Below, piece by piece: positions 10,890 to 23,239 of a DNA stretch of 64,000 nucleotides. The stretch lies in NCBI GenBank assembly GCA_964034945.1, contig OZ035962.1, positions 102,684,784 to 102,748,783 of the forward strand. Reading direction: 5' to 3'. The notes under the pieces were generated by a model. That model did no database searches and was not told the origin of the DNA. It was given only the letters and a program-made list of their open reading frames with translations. Source of the stretch: Chrysopilus asiliformis. Lineage: Eukaryota; Arthropoda; Insecta; Diptera; Rhagionidae. The translations under genes were made by a program, and so were the position numbers. Position 1 is the stretch's first letter, and every line of letters begins with the position of its first letter.

Positions 10890-11024
10890 TCAGAGCTTAA
10901 AACTATAATATTTTTGACGATATAAATGACATTTTTTTTAAGGTAAATGATTTAGTAATTTAATCATTTACCTTAAAAAAAATGTCATTTATATCGTCAA
11001 AAATATTATAGTTTTAAGCTCTGA
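10890..11024. repeat. perfect hairpin, 62-bp arms, 11-nt loop
   Basis: Left arm 10890-10951 (starting TCAGAGCTTAAAAC) and right arm 10963-11024 are exact reverse complements over 62 bases; the loop is 10952-10962. No mismatches implies a recent origin or strong constraint. No flanking TIR element boundary was found. Confidence 0.95.
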
Positions 11025-11339
11025 TGATGATCACCAGATGTCGCCAGAATATTTTTGAGTGCTTGTATAACAGTTATGAAAAGCTTTTCTAAAGTTTGTT
11101 TAATGTCCTTTATGCTTCGTTAAAAAGCTCTAAACCTGTGTGCAACTCGAAAAAGCTTATCCTTTTTAGGTTTGTCCCTTCGATATGAAACTTGCAAGCT
11201 TTAAGAAACGAAATTCAAATTATTTTCATCCAAACGTTCGAAAGTTTCGCAGGGTTGACAAAATATTCGCGGCGCAACGAGTGGCACCACCGGAAAATAT
11301 ATTTTACAGAAAGATTAATGGACTCTGTGTGCCCACAGT

Positions 11340-11670
11340 TAAGTATAGATTTATAAAAATGAGTTGGTGTCTATCTGTTTTTCTGTCACGTGAAAACGGT
11401 TGAACCGATTGTACTGAAATTTGGCATGGATGTTTGCTGTAGGCCTGGTTCCAACATAGGACTATTTAAAAGTAGCCCAATTGATCTGGGAAGTAAGAAA
11501 GGGGGTAAAAAGAATTCAAAGCTTATTTTTTCTTCTATGTTACCCTTTCCCGGGAAAACTACCGAGCCGATTGACCTGAAATTTGGCCTAGATGTCCGTC
11601 GGGAGTCCAGCATTAACATAGCCTTATGTATGAGGAGAATAAAGGGAGGGGGAAAAGTGAATCTGTAGCA
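11340..11670 (+). repeat. dispersed repeat, AACCGATTGTACTGAAATTT type
   Basis: Two similar sub-blocks (11396-11440 and 11570-11610), each with a CGATTG.CTGAAATTTGGC core followed by ATGT. This resembles insect repeats of the AACCGATT...GAAA type also seen near 37.3 and 53.1-53.4 kb. ORFs on both strands (92-104 codons) are explained by the repeat. Confidence 0.45.
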
Positions 11671-11719
11671 ACCAAATATGGTGTAGCAACCAAGTGGCAA
11701 CCAGATCAGGGCAAAAAAA

Positions 11720-12005
11720 TTATTATATTAAATATACGCCGCAGACGAAATATGTTGATACATAAAGCGACGTCATGATTTAAATCTGCTCGAGTTTCCT
11801 AGTTCCTTTGCGAAAAACAGCTTCATTTCGCAGGCTTTTTATGCTTTATAAATATCTAAAACTGCAGTTATGAAAAAAAATCCAAAAATTCTAAATGCGG
11901 CACAGCCGAAATTAATTTCAACAAGGACGCTCTCCCAAAACCCAAAAACGACTCCCCAGCCTCTCCCTTTCCCTTATGACGCTACTGGACTGACGTTCTT
12001 CCCGC
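11720..12005 (+). repeat. decayed CGGCGCA-family fragment
   Basis: ATACGCCGCAG (11734-11744), a degenerate ATGCGGCACAG word at about 11894, then a C/T-rich tract (11930-11975). Order and composition fit the family, but the characteristic 3' end is not clear. Confidence 0.3.
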
Positions 12006-13700
12006 TCAGAATTTGAGAATTTTTTTATTGAAATATTGAGTTAAATTTGTACGAAATTTCTGAACAACAACTTGATCAAATTTTTTTTATTCCAAGTTTC
12101 AACACACTCCATTAACCATACTTAAAATGCGATTTTCATCCATGTATGCCTTCTATGTAATCCCATAAACCTGAACATACGGAAAATTTTCGCAGAAAGT
12201 TCGAAAGTAAATCGATGCAGAACTTTTGTAATGTGATTAAACGAAACGTGCAAATACAGGTATACATTCACAACATGAGTCGCTAATGCAAAATTAAACT
12301 TGGAGCTCTTGAAATGCATTCAATGAATCCAAAATTCATTTTAGTAACATGCTGCAGTGCAGTTCAGTGCTGTAGGTAATAAGCATCTTACAAGCACTTT
12401 AGTTTTACCAAAAGTCTTATAAAGGGTAGTTCAAGTGTTTGAAAATATTCATACCTGAATGTTTATGTCGCAAAATTGCATCCAAGAGTATACCTATGCA
12501 AATCCAGTTAGATTTATAGTATAGGAGAGTGCCAATAAAAAACCATACTCCGAGTATGTTATTACAAAAAGTGTGAAAAATGGGTTAAAAAACATCATTG
12601 ACTAACGTGCAAAAGGGGAACTCGTTATAAGGATTCCACATAATTCAGTTGAAGCTTATGAAAATTGGGGAAAATTGAATTTATTACAATTGCCACTTCT
12701 TTGCAATTTTATTCGACCTTTTCGTCATAAAAAAAACATTCAGTCCTTTTCAACAGTTTTTACCCTGATTTACATTTTTCAGGTCTGTGTATTTACTTTA
12801 GAGGGAAATTATTACAAGAAAATAGGGGTGGATTTTGTGAGGTTCGCCTTATAATGGTAGAAAAATTTGTTAAAAACCGCGGAAAGTCACCTATATTAAA
12901 GTTGCCGATTATGGAATAAATATTAGTGATGTTGAGTAAAATTTACAAAGATAAAATCGAGTTTAATGCTAATTTACATAAATTTGTTTGCAATATAAAT
13001 GCGCAAATTTTTGAATTTTCGGTCAAGAAAAGTTAAATTGTGTTTGCTTAAAAACATGAAAAACAATTCAGGTTCAGATTTTTTTGTTTTTTTTTTTTTG
13101 ATTCGTTAAAGTTTGGCAAACTACTGTGTTAAGAGGACAAAAGTTCAATTTTTGGTATATATGTATTTTTGTTTGAAGCCACGCATTTGAAAACTCCACA
13201 ACGAAAATGAAGTTTAAAGAAATCCAAAGTCCTTTTTCAAAAAAGGACTTTATTTACAAGACTGTTACCAGAGAACAAATAATCTAGAGAATAAACTCTT
13301 AAAACAAATTTTTAGAGAAAATTTTTCCACTGTGAGATGAAGCAAGAGGATCCGATGTAACACGGAAAAAATTATCCATTCGATTCCTCCATCTCATTGA
13401 ATAGATACGACGAAAATGATTAGAAAATGTTCTCTCTGCTTCGTGCTCCCTAGTCTAGAAGTAATTAACTTTTAGGCCGTATCTAGTGAATGATAGGGAG
13501 ATTTTTCCCCCTTCGAAGGGGAAATTTGTCAAAAATTTGTTCGGCAGAGTTTTTTCTATATATTCCTTATTCTATGCTGTTACTATAGCATGTGTTTTAT
13601 GTGCTGCCCAGGGCCCACTATTTGATTTCGGTTAATAATATAGAATTTAATATTGCTATTTGTTGGTGAACCACCATACGCGTCCCTAAACTAGAAGACT
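12006..13700. other. AT-rich DNA, no feature seen
   Basis: No supported coding or repeat structure beyond short homopolymers. Confidence 0.5.
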
Positions 13701-13710
13701 GCTGAAGCCT

Positions 13711-13861
13711 AAAGCCCAATTGAGACTAACGATTGCGATTACGATTGAAGCTTTTCGATCAATGAGATCAAAGCTTTTAACGATAGAGACGTGAAAGCTT
13801 TGATCTCATTGGTCGAGGAAGCTCAACCGTAATCGTAATCGTTAGTCTGAATTGCGCTTAA
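13711..13861. mobile_element. short foldback element, CAATTCAGACTAACGATT family
   Basis: Near-palindromic. Left arm AAGCCCAATTGAGACTAACG, continuing GATTGCGATTACGATTG and on to ATGAGATCAAAGCTTT. The right arm starts AAAGCTTTGATCTCATTGG and ends CGTAATCGTAATCGTTAGTC followed by TGAATTGCGCTT. Arms about 66 bp with several mismatches. The right arm contains just two GTAATC units. It is the short relative of the element at 23993-25224. Confidence 0.8.
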
Positions 13862-13894
13862 GTCTGGATCTGTGCGATATTTAAATCGCTCTCA

Positions 13895-13990
13895 CCAGTG
13901 TTTTCAGGCGATATCAGATCGCCATCACCAGCGTTTCAGACTAGATCACCAGCGCTTTTGGCTGGATCATCAGCGTTTCAGGCTGGCAAC
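13895..13990 (+). repeat. short imperfect tandem repeat (CACCAGCGTTTCAGGCTGGAT type)
   Basis: Four degenerate units of roughly 22-26 bp sharing TCACCAGCG.TTT and GGCTGGAT/AGACTAGAT. Confidence 0.55.
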
Positions 13991-13994
13991 GAAA

Positions 13995-15365
13995 TATTGG
14001 AATAGGGTTGAACTACAGGTTAGACCAATACATTCGCAGGACGCTTATTCACAGATTTGGGGTCTACTCTTCTGAATTATTTCAATTTTTACAATAATAT
14101 ACATAAAATCTTTCGGTTAGTTTTTTTTTTTAATTACAAATAATTTTTTTTGAATTATCATTCAAAATTGGTAATTGTATTTAATTGTATCTGGCATTTC
14201 CCTTCCTTTTTAGCGTTCGAACACACTCTTTTATATTTTTGTCCGAGTACCCAATATATTCAAATTAATCATCAAAATCGCACGAATTGCATTTTGATGC
14301 TTGTAAAGTGAAAAAAAAGTCAAACAACTTTTCATAACTCCAGCCTCATAATTAAGAAATTCATAAAAAGCATATATTTTCCCCCACGCACCCATAAAAG
14401 GGTTGCCATCATAATAATTTCATTTCTTTGTTGCAGTAATTATCAAACTTCCCTGACACAGTGAAGGCGATTTTATGTGTAATAACTTTTGACAAATTTC
14501 TATTTTTATCTGACATTAGCAGTTTTAATTGTTTTAAATCTTTCTGAAATCATATTTGAATAGAAGTTATTTGTTTAAAAGACTGAATAAATGCTGACAC
14601 ATCCCACATAGCAGATCAAAAATATTAAAGTTAATAGAATATTTAGGGAAATTTTCTTAAACGATTTATCTTTAAGAGACTTTATCCATTGTCATTCATT
14701 CTGCATGGTAAACGGTTGGAATACATAATTACTCCCCCACGACACATATGTATAACAATTTTCGTAATAACTACCACACCACAAAGTCATCATGCCACTT
14801 ATCATTACCACACCAGACGCTTATCTATATATGAGCGTCGAAATTCAAAATATTCAAAATATATACTTACGTACGTATTATTAATATACAATGTTTATGA
14901 AAAGATGCCAACTTTTATACGTAAATGGGTGAGGTCTACAAGTACAAAGCATTTTATTAGTCTGTATGTTTATATTAAGTCTTAATGTTTATAGCCGGGG
15001 TGCTGTTCCGTAAAACTACACGAAGTTGCGATCTTCCCTTAAAGTTAACTTAAAAGCTCAATTCTTGGTATGATTTGTGTTTATTTAAATGAACATGTAT
15101 GACAGGGGACAAATTTGAAACGTTTTTACTTGAGTATAGTGCAAGTTGGACGACTCGATTAGAGTCTTAAATAAGTTTAGTAGATTTTATATGATTTTCT
15201 AAATTGTCCAAAAATTAGTATTTTCAATTTATTGTCGTAGATTAAATTTAATTGAGTTAGAAACATTTTTAAGGACGGTGAGGCCCACACTTGTAGGAAC
15301 CAATTAAGTTTTTATAATTTGCAACTGTGCGATAACCGATACCATTTCAGGGTTTTAGATCAGTG
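13995..15365. other. AT-rich DNA, no feature seen
   Basis: No supported gene. The 98-codon ORF at 14689-14985 has no recognisable motif. Confidence 0.45.
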
Positions 15366-15371
15366 TAGTGT

Positions 15372-15450
15372 ATAGTGGCCACATTTTTTTTGTGCCACTC
15401 CGGAACAAGATGAGTATGTGAATAGGGGGGAGGTTAATGGGAAAAGTCTT
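15372..15450 (-). repeat. CGGCGCA-family 3' end, inverted
   Basis: Minus strand reads a G/C-poor pyrimidine tract, then TTCCGGAGTGGCACAAAAAA and TGTGGCCAC, matching the family 3' end (CCGGATTGACACAAAA...TATGGTCAC) with a few changes. Confidence 0.45.
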
Positions 15451-15654
15451 ATATACAAAAATTGAAAATTTTAAGTCAATAATATTATTGTTATTCAATG
15501 AAAATTTACAGACATAGAAAAATTACACATTTAAAAAAAAACATATGACATGAGGCAGAATCAAAAATTCGACGAAAAATTACGTCGCTGAGAAAAAAAT
15601 ATGTATTTTTGTCCATGTTAAAGTCGGTTGGTAGTAAAAGAATTGTCCTTGGAT

Positions 15655-16110
15655 TGAATGTATGGAATGAATGATGGAATGTATGATGGAATGTATGGAA
15701 TGTAAAATGGAATGTATGATGGAATGTATGGAATGTACGATGGAATCTATGGAATGTATGGAATGTATGATGGAATGTATGATGGAATGTATGATGGAAT
15801 GTATAGAAATTATGGAATGTATGGAATGTATGATAGAATGTATGTATGGAATATGATGGAATGTATGATGGAATGTATGATGGAATGTATAGAAATTATG
15901 GAATGTATGGAATGAATGATGGAATGTATGGAATGTCTGATGGAATGTATGATTGAATGTAAGAAAAGAATGATGGAATATATGGATGGAATGTATGATG
16001 CAATGTAAGAAAAGAATGATGGAATGTATGATGGAATGTATGATGGAATGTATGATAGAATGTATGGAAAGTATTGTTGAATGTATGGAATGTACGATGG
16101 AATCTTGAAA
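15655..16110 (+). repeat. minisatellite of ATGGAATGT and ATGATGGAATGT units
   Basis: About 450 bp of mixed 9-bp (GGAATGTAT) and 12-bp (GATGGAATGTAT) units with higher-order duplication; for example the segment holding GAATGTATAGAAATTATGG occurs at about 15789-15810 and 15882-15903. The Met/Glu/Cys-rich and Met/Tyr/Gly-rich ORFs are artefacts. Confidence 0.9.
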
Positions 16111-16260
16111 TTTTTTATGGTTGCGTTTCTCGTAAATAGCTAGGCAGATTTTTGGACAGTAAAATTACACTATTCTCCCATAGAAACGAAACAGTTTTTG
16201 GCTGTTTTTTTTGAAAGCGGTGAGTCATATTAAAAAAATTAGTAAGGTAATGTTTGTTTA
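16105..16260 (+). repeat. 143-bp-unit family fragment
   Basis: GTTGCGTTTCTCGTAAATAG, CTAGGCAGATT and TGGACAGTAAAATTA match the lead-in segment of the family at 29.94 and 36.41 kb. Confidence 0.5.
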
Positions 16261-16422
16261 GAACAGGCCCCGGCACCATGTATGTAGTGATTTACTACTA
16301 CTCGAAAAAATTTTATGTTTCTTCATATACTATAACACAAAATGAGAAAACGCATCATTTTCATTTTTTACGCTCTTTCGCTTTTGATGGAGACGTTTAG
16401 GAACAGTGAACTACACAATTTA

Positions 16423-16695
16423 TCATGTTGCAATTTCAGAATCATTTGTTCCGCCTAAAGGAAATTTCTCTAAAAAAACTTTCTTTAAGTTGTCAACCTG
16501 TCTTACTCTTTCTACTTCATTGTACCGGGCAAAATCGAACTTATGACAGCTGTTGTAATGGCGTTTTAGATTGCATTTTTTATTCGACATGTAACTGCAA
16601 ACTAGACATTGACGGTTATCATTATTTGTGGTTATTAAATATTTGTTTTCCCAATCCCACGACATAGTATTTGAATTTGAATATGAGCGCTTCAT
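16423..16695 (-). pseudogene. hAT-type transposase N-terminal zinc-finger fragment
   Basis: A 90-codon ORF that looks like the DNA-binding start of a hAT-superfamily transposase. A Trp-containing lead (DWENKYLIT, residues 14-22) precedes Cys30-x2-Cys33-x12-His46-x4-His51, with the typical NLKRHY before the second half and a basic, Lys-rich stretch after it. Known members of this class (ZBED/GTF2IRD2-like) carry the same order: aromatic segment, CxxC, NLKRHY, His, then the catalytic domain. Here the ORF stops at 90 residues and no RNase H-like domain follows, so it is a fragment. It sits between an ATGGAATGT minisatellite and 143-bp-unit repeats. Host exaptation is possible but not supported. 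Confidence 0.6.
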
Positions 16696-17024
16696 AATGG
16701 AAAAGGAAAACTAAAAAAATCAAATTTCTGAAAAAATTTCGTACATCAGTGTTCTTTGGGAAGCAATTATAATTTTGGACAGCAAATGTATACACCCGTA
16801 CGCGTCAACAGCAGAAATCATACTAAATGACTGTCGTAGGCTCGCTCCATCGATTGTTAGTCAATCGTTTGATTTCGGCTGCCGAAGTGGCCGTCGTCAA
16901 CCAACACGTATCATTGCGTTGGAGAGTCGAGTAAAAACGTTCATACATTGATTGTAATCTCGTAAAATTTGAATAAAAATGTTATCGTATTGAGGAGCCA
17001 GACGAGCCAAGCAGTGCCGAGGCT

Positions 17025-17480
17025 TGGTTTAGAATATGATTCTACATGACCCATGCATACATCAAAATCCAATCGGAGCACTGCTTCCCGTCTTTCCCAT
17101 ACAAATGGAATACTTTTTTCCTGTTTTCTCGAAAACTGTGCATCGCATCGGAAAATTTATAAAGATGAAATGTATTTAGAATAAGATTCTAGATAACTTA
17201 TCTATACATCGAAATCCAGTTGGACCACTCCTTCTCGCCTTCCTCATACAAATTGTATACTTTTTTTCATTTTCTCGAAAACGGTGAGCCGTATTAAAAA
17301 AATTTATAGAGGGAAAATTTGTTTAGAATATGATTTTACATAACCATTCCATACATGAAAAATCCAATCGGACCACTCCTTTCCCCTTCTGCTATACAAA
17401 TGGATTTTTTTCGTCATCATATTGAGTATTTGACGATTGGTTTGACGATTCTTATGTTTTTTAATTTTTTTTTGTGACAT
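17025..17480 (+). repeat. 143-bp-unit family, about three tandem units
   Basis: Each unit runs TTTAGAATATGATTCTACAT, CATACATCAAAATCCAATCG, GACCACTCCTT, CATACAAATGGA, TTTTCTCGAAAACTGTG, then AAAAATTTATAAAG. Units start near 17030, 17175 and 17320. Ends with TATTTGACGATTGG, as at 36.83 kb. Non-coding. Confidence 0.7.
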
Positions 17481-20400
17481 AAAATTTGCATCAAACAGGT
17501 GATTCTAGTATAAAAGATTTATTAAATCTAGAAATGTGGAGTACCTGTACTCGGAATCCGTTGATATTCAAAAAAATATGAAAAATTGTATTCTCGAAGA
17601 CTAAGAAAAGTAATATTCTAACAGGTTGCCGGTTGCAAAAGACTTTGGTAAAGAGGAATAGAGTGAGCTTCAAGGTTTACAGAAAATTCATTTAACGTGT
17701 AAATAAACGTTTTATGTTTGTATATGTTCTAGGACCTGACCGTTTGCTTAGTAAATTCAGCAATTCATATAAGGTGACCTGTAGTTATATATGTACGAAT
17801 GTTCCCACTATAAAACAGGGTGTGACGCCTAAATATATGTATGCGGCTCAAAGGAAAGCTCTTATAATTGATGTTTACCATTAATTTACAAAAAGCAGGC
17901 ACAAGATGATGAAATAAATGGTAAGAAAGTTGAACTTAAAGTTATTTTTTCCTTTCGGGGGGTTTTCTTTCGTATTTTTAACTTGGGTTCACCATCGGAG
18001 TGCTAAAATAAAGAAACGAATATTTGGCTTGGTGTAGCTTTGAAAAGGGTGGCGATGGTAGGGAAAACTTTTTTAGGTGAGACTTTTCTATTACCGAGGC
18101 AATTTTTCTTGTTGATGTTAAGTTGAACCGACTCTTAGGTAATTTACTTAAGTGACGTGTCATCTTGCCTTAACAACTTTTCTTTGGCTTAAAAGGTAAA
18201 TTGAAAAAATAAAAAAAAAACTCAAAATACTGAAAAGAGATCTAGGCAGTAGAAAAAAAATAAACAAACAAGAGCAACACTAAAATTAAAAACATTTCAC
18301 GTTTTCAATTACCTGCTATTCAACGTACTCGAACATTGTACGGTCTAAAATGTTTGCTAAAATGTAAAACCTGAAAGTATGCATTTATGTGGTAGCAAGC
18401 ATAACCCAGAAAAGATTTTGGGATTTCAAAATTCCAGGGAAACCCTCAGAATTGATGCTGATTCCGTATGTCATTTCAAATCCTGGAGCAATTTTGCAAT
18501 CATCGCCAGACAAGTGGTGGTGTAAATTGGTATGATATAAACATCAAAAGAAATTTTCTTTGGCCTTTTCGGTTGGATAGAAAACCAAAGATTTTTCGTG
18601 TTCAAAATCAGCCTCGTCTTTTATATCCTTTTCTTTTTACCCTCGTATTTTGATTTAGATTATTTTATATTATCGTCAGTTTCACAGGAATGAAAACATA
18701 AATAATTTTTTTGTTTTGGTTTTGCTTAGTGTATTTAGGCAGTTGCAAATAAAATGTTAAAAATCTCGGCATTTGGATGAATCAAGTCCGACGGCTGTAA
18801 CTGAATTAGTAAATAATAGCACCATCGCGTTGTGCTTTTCTAAGGCATATCAAATATAATTTTATTTTCCTTCATTTTTTTTCTCTTAGAAAATACCGAT
18901 AATTTCTTCTGGCCAAAACCAATATTTACTGGTAATTAAACATAGCCAGTTTGTAGTGTAAATAGCCTATCTTAAATTCAAATTGGTTATTAATAATTCA
19001 GTGGTCTCATATTTTTGGTTCATGGTCAGATAGCGAGCTTTTAAAAATTCAGGAAAATTTGTTCCTGTAGGTTTACTAGAGACCTTTTGTAACTTCGAGT
19101 TTTTAAGCAGCACAATAAGAATATTCTTATTTTTAATGAAGAAACAAATATAAGAAAAGCTACAATTGCCGAAGGGTGATCTTAAAATACTCTTTATAAG
19201 AATATTAGACCCAATTTTGATAGAAATTTTTCTCTATGTACGTGAAAGGAGGAAAGAATTGGTCCGATTGAATATTAATGTATGGAACAGTTGTGTAAAA
19301 TCATATTCTAAACCCTTTTCTTCTTTATAAATTTTTCTTTATGATGCATCGTTTACAATGAAATTACAAAAAAATATTTTATTAATATTATTATATGCTA
19401 AATATAGTTTTTTTTAGGAGAAATCAATCCATTATGGCCAAATCTATTATTAAGATATTTTTGTGTGTAGCATAAATGACAGTCAACCTCACTGCCAGAA
19501 GCAAAAATAAAATTTGGCAGCAAATAAGAGGACGTTAATTAATCGTATTCTTTATTAACGAACAGATTTTAATTATCTCTTTGATTACAATAGATGAGGA
19601 AAAATCATTACAGAGAAAAGCTAACACCCATACGTTTAAAGTACTAAAAGATTTTAACTTTAATTTTTTTATTCATTTCATTAAATTTGCCTTTTCTTGA
19701 AAAAAATGTTTTCGACATTCAGGATTTTTTTTTTCTAGATTTGGTTTTGTGTCCGGAAAATTCAAAAGATGAATAAAAATCCCTCAATGAAGGTAAATTA
19801 AATACCTGTAGGGTGATAACCAAAAGCATTATCTCAATGTCATTTAATTTTCGGAGCTAAACATCGCAAACATTAGGTAGATGTATAGTACCTGAAGATA
19901 AAAAGATACCACCCACAGGATTTATGTAGCAAAATTACGTCAAATGCTGGTCATTGTCATTGAAAGGCATTATTTCAAGATGTCAGTCATTTAATATAAA
20001 TCTCATCTGTCTGCTGGAAAGTAATTTACTTAAAATTCATTGGTTTGACTTTGATTCATGTTAATTAATTGATAAATTATTTGATCTTATTTAATAATTA
20101 CAATTTAGCTTCAATTATGAATAGGTAATGTTTTTTTTTTTAAGAAAAAAGTCAATTGTTGTGGTGTCCCATAAATTATATTTTTAACTGACTTTGAAAA
20201 AGATTTTATCGTGAACAAATGTAGATATCGAGTTGAAAGTGTTGTATTCATTAGAGCACCAGGAAGAACGTTCCACATATCTCCCCCTGTGGCACTGTTT
20301 CCACAAACCCCCTCACCAGCTAGTTTCTACATCGTTAGAGACATGGAGTTGAAACTTTCTGTGTTTTGTTCAGTACAATATCTGGAAGATATGTCTTTTT

Positions 20401-20670
20401 AAATATGTATCTCGCTCATGTGGTGGGATTCCCTCAAAATCCCTCCTCTGCTAGATTTATACCTCTGCTAGAGTTGAAATTTTTAACGTTTTTTTAATGA
20501 AAGAACCGACTTAAAAACTTTCAAGCGTTGAAATAAAAAAAATTACTGTATTTTTCACATCATTGCTGTTTCGGCGAGTGTCAAATTTATTTCTCTGAGC
20601 AGTTCAGATAATTTGTTGCACTATAGATGCACTATAGAAAATATTGATAAAAAGGGTTCAAACAGTTAAA
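17481..20670. other. AT-rich DNA, no supported gene
   Basis: One inverted fragment of the 143-bp-unit family is at about 19195-19350 (ATGTATGGAACAG, AATCATATTCTAAA). Otherwise short motif-free ORFs only. Confidence 0.45.
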
Positions 20671-20674
20671 ATTG

Positions 20675-20946
20675 CACTCAGAAAAATGTCCAGGTCAACT
20701 TTTTGTCAGGTTAACTCTGACCTTACAGAGGTGTCTGTAAGCCAGCTAGCGGTCAGAGTTAACCTATCTAAGGTCAACTCGTGCAGCTCCCAATTCCCTA
20801 CTTCACCTGCTGGTGGCTTAATTTCAGAATTTCTCCGACCACAGGTCAACTCAGTTTTACTTGCCCACATGCAGGCGAACGCGCGCCTGCCCGAGGCCAA
20901 TTCCGCCGTATGTAGGTCGTCGAGTTAGCCTCTATTTTTCTGAGTG
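20675..20946 (+). mobile_element. CACTCAGAAAAAT MITE, copy A
   Basis: A 272-bp element with 13-bp inverted ends CACTCAGAAAAAT (20675-20687) and ATTTTTCTGAGTG (20934-20946). The inside is GC-richer than its surroundings and carries GGTCAACT/AGTTAACC half-sites in both orientations plus GCCAGCTAGCGGTCAGAG and GCAGGCGAACGCGCGCCTGC. An inverted second copy lies at 49692-49950. ORFs on both strands are open by composition, not coding. Superfamily unknown. Confidence 0.85.
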
Positions 20947-23235
20947 TGGGTATTTGTGCGCCTACGAGTTAGCAGATATCATTTAAGATGTGGATATGAG
21001 TAAATTTCCACAAACTTTTGCTCTGAAGCACTCTCGAAAAAATCCGGAGACAAATTAACACCGCCTTAGAACAAAGCTGAAAGTAAGCACATCGCAGTAT
21101 TATTCAGACAAAAAAAAACACCGCAGAAGTTTTGCTCACAGACGTTTGGCTTTCAGCGAATCTTCTGATAGTTTAACACACCTTAAATTGTACTCTCCTC
21201 ATAGTAAAAAAGAATATTGATTTCACACGTAGTGATTCTGGTAAAGGCGTCGTCTTTTGTAAATGTATTTTGTCCAGGATATTTTTTTTCCATAGCGCTC
21301 TACTATGTAAACAGGGCTTTAAAGCCTACGCAGTACTCAGTGACATAACATTTTCACTCACCCTTTCACTTGTATATGTTGTTATATGTGGAACTTTGCC
21401 CCGACAACATTATATTCTGCACACTCTCCGTATCAAATAGCAGAGGCTAAGATTACTGTAGCTGGTGGAGGAGATTTTCGCGGGGCTAAATTTTTATATA
21501 TAAAAAAGCCTGTATAAAATAAAAATCGGTTTTTAGCATAGCTTTTAATATTCCTGATGTTACTAGAAATATCCTAATTGGGCAATTCTTGATCAAATTT
21601 CCACGAAAAAGACCCAAAATCAGATGTTACGACAACATCAAAAAACGTGACGAAATCAGATCTTTCCATTCTAAGAATATTTAAAGTAAAAACAAATAAA
21701 ATCGGTAATTGGCAAATCAACAATTCTTAAAAGCAATTTTTCTTCAGTTTTATTTAGCAAAGCTGGTCCATTTCAAAAAAGAATAATTGCGAGTTCTCAG
21801 AGATAAATTTAAAAATGATTAACAGTAAAGCTAATTATCGACAAGAGACGGATATAAAAAAAAGGGTTAGAATATCCACTTTAGTCCATTTTTCGTTATT
21901 CCCCATCATTTTCATCTTCGGTAGTCGCTCATAGTCTTCAGACCTTTCGAGTCCTTAGATCATGGCAATAAAAGCATTAATCTTACCGAAAAAGAAGTTC
22001 ATTGAAGTGTAATAGGATTGATTAGACCAATTTAAGGTCATCAAGATATAAGCCATTTCGTTTAGGGGATTTCCTGCCTTGCCTGTTTCTAAGCTCAAAT
22101 AAGTAAATCCCCAAGATGGCAAACAAAAGAATTGGCTAACTTGGCTTCATCCTTAGCTTTTTTTTCTGGTGATGTGGCTTCTAATAACGCAATATAAGGC
22201 AAAAGCATCGTTTAGGCTTTGCCAGAGATAGCAGATATAGACCATTCACAGTAAAAATCATAAATTTTGTGGTTTAAGGACGAGAAAAAAATAATTGCTG
22301 TTTGGTGAGTCCTTTTGTATTTGTCGTTTATTAGGTGGCTGCATTATTAGTGTTTGGCTTCTGCTTTTAGCGTCATTATGATAGTTAAGGGCAGGAAAAT
22401 AATAGTTCACATCTTTTACAAGACTTTCTCAAACATGCGTATTAAAGTATAGATCCTTAGATAGTACATGAGAATATCCTGTAATCCACGACTTATTCAT
22501 TTGATCTTACGCAGTTTTATGTATGTGTGACATTGTGTTTTTCTATTGTCACAACATTTGTTTGTGTTTAAAGGTCATCTTATCCCATGTGTCCTATAAT
22601 TCGGTTTATTGCTTCGCTTCTACTAATTTCCAGACTTCATCTACTGGACCTGGACATCTAGGAAAGTCATGGTGTTTGAAAACACACTTTATTCCCTACG
22701 GACGGTAAATTTGTAACAATAAACAGAAACATCTTCGACAATTTTGCACAATTACTAGCATCGGCCACATGCAGGTATCCGCATTATTCCCATTGGGAAT
22801 GTAAAGAATTTACTGATAATATTCTTACGTATAGGTAACTACATATATGGGCCCAACATACTACAATTAGGTTACTTAGCATAAACTCTTAATGGCACAT
22901 CGTACAACTTAATTTCCGTCGACAGAATTTTTATCACACATTAAGTCGATTATGAGTGGATTATGCTGGGAATTTCGTAATTAATTTAATCTAATTGAAA
23001 CAACTTTTAACAACTAAACAATAAAAACTTTTACGATCCTATTTTGTGCTTTTTTAATATTTTTGCAAACGATGCAATGTGTTGCGGGTGATAGCAATTT
23101 TTTTTATTGCAAACCCACAAAATTCGTATTTTGTGTTCGTTGTCCACTTTTTTATTGCCAAATATCGTTTTACCACTGCACTTCAACATGATTCTGTATT
23201 TTTTTTTTTACATTTTGCAAAGTATACCTCCATTA
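20947..23235. other. AT-rich DNA, no supported gene
   Basis: No recognisable coding or repeat structure. Confidence 0.45.
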
Positions 23236-23239
23236 GTAG

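Noticed and set aside
15671..15915. Met-Glu-Cys and Met-Tyr-Gly ORFs
   Set aside because: Translations of the ATGGAATGT minisatellite.
20644..20928. 94-codon ORF across the MITE
   Set aside because: Spans the TIR and interior of a MITE; open by GC composition, and the inverted copy at 49.7 kb does not preserve the frame.
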